The translations under genes were made by a program, and so were the position numbers. This document shows positions 19,958-20,340 of a stretch of DNA of 20,340 bases, piece after piece (the stretch's first letter is position 1; the number at the start of each line of letters is the position of its first letter). The notes below the pieces were generated by a model. It was not told where the DNA came from and searched no databases. It saw only the letters and a list, made by a program, of their open reading frames with translations. Source of the stretch: a virus; IMG/VR virus record IMGVR_UViG_3300001460_000282, positions 1 through 20,340 of that record; one strand, written 5' to 3'.

Positions 19958-20340
19958 ATGCCTCTAACTACGATAAAGACAACGGGGGTTACAGACGACG
20001 CTGTCACGGCTGCGTTGATAGCTGATGATGCTGTTGGTTCTGCCGCGATTGCAGATGGTGCTGTAGGTACGGCTGCTTTAGCATCTACTATAGCCGCTGG
20101 TATTCCTACGGCAACGGTAAGCAGCAACGGCAATGCAACAGCTAACACGCATCATTACGTTGGCACTGCTGGCGTAACGCTAACGCTTCCAACGCCCACT
20201 GTAGGCATGAAGGTGTACGTCACTGTAGGTAACTTTGTAAACACCGTGGTTGGTCGCAACAGTAGCACCATTGTAGGACAATCTTCAGACTTAACAATTG
20301 ATGTGGCTAACATGAGCATTGGTCTTATTGGCATATCAAC
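19958..20340 (+). CDS. Fibre stem/tip protein, third copy, partial
   Basis: The gene opens at the ATG at 19958 with GGAG upstream and stays open to the end of the window (127 codons seen). It begins MPLTTIKTTGVTDDAVTAAL, with stem units (IADDAVGSAAIADGAVGTAA) and then a tip domain with GVTLTLPTPTVG, VTVGNFVNTVVGRNSSTI. It most resembles the C-terminus of the fibre at 15502, which has TVGNFTDTVVGRNGSNI. It starts the third stem/tip element of the repeated cassette; whether an adhesin and chaperone follow is not visible. Confidence 0.85.
   Translation, partial: MPLTTIKTTGVTDDAVTAALIADDAVGSAAIADGAVGTAALASTIAAGIPTATVSSNGNATANTHHYVGTAGVTLTLPTPTVGMKVYVTVGNFVNTVVGRNSSTIVGQSSDLTIDVANMSIGLIGIS

Overview
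The window looks like the structural half of a tailed, podovirus-type double-stranded DNA phage genome, probably aquatic or marine. The plus-strand gene order is terminase small subunit, terminase large subunit, portal, scaffold, capsid, head-tail connectors and tail fibres. The portal has a long helical C-terminal barrel of the P22 kind. Many of the small proteins resemble ones I recall from marine phage genomes; this is recollection, not a search. I see no integrase, tRNA, rRNA, CRISPR array or insertion sequence, and the host cannot be named from this sequence.

Left end (1-1160): a short leftward operon of three genes. They are an Ala/Lys-rich protein, a 36-residue single-membrane-segment peptide and a 68-residue protein, closed by a strong UUCG-loop terminator at 25-54. 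Between this operon and the rightward genes lies a control region (about 1012-1393). It has a perfect 20-bp palindrome sitting between back-to-back sigma70-like promoters, followed by a leader with an inverted repeat, C-rich tracts and an A6T6 tract. A PD-(D/E)XK-like nuclease gene (1394-1840) comes first on the right.

Head block (2080-10439): TerS, TerL, a small Lys-rich peptide, the portal, a small helical protein, a GroES-like co-chaperonin, the scaffold, a conserved 150-residue protein, a beta-rich decoration-type protein and the major capsid protein. The co-chaperonin lies directly before the scaffold and capsid genes, which suggests a capsid-folding role like that of T4 gp31. A GC-rich UUCG terminator follows the capsid gene, and a new promoter lies just behind it.

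Connector and small-protein block (10612-14700): two small beta-type proteins, then a run of very small, very basic proteins. These share N-terminal MRxYYK and internal GGKV(K/R) motifs and are chained by TAATG stop-start overlaps. Two connector/adaptor-type proteins, a zinc-ribbon protein, a peptide with an EF-hand-like loop and a 146-residue putative structural protein follow.

Tail-fibre block (14712-20340): a protein built from eight exact-length 22-residue repeats, a 612-residue tail fibre, and a tandemly repeated cassette. Each cassette has a fibre stem/tip domain, a polyglycine-rich adhesin and a tail-fibre-assembly-like chaperone. Two cassettes are complete and a third is cut by the window edge. 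The cassette repetition with diverged adhesin centres is the best candidate for a host-range diversification system. The small basic protein cluster is the most obscure part of the window.
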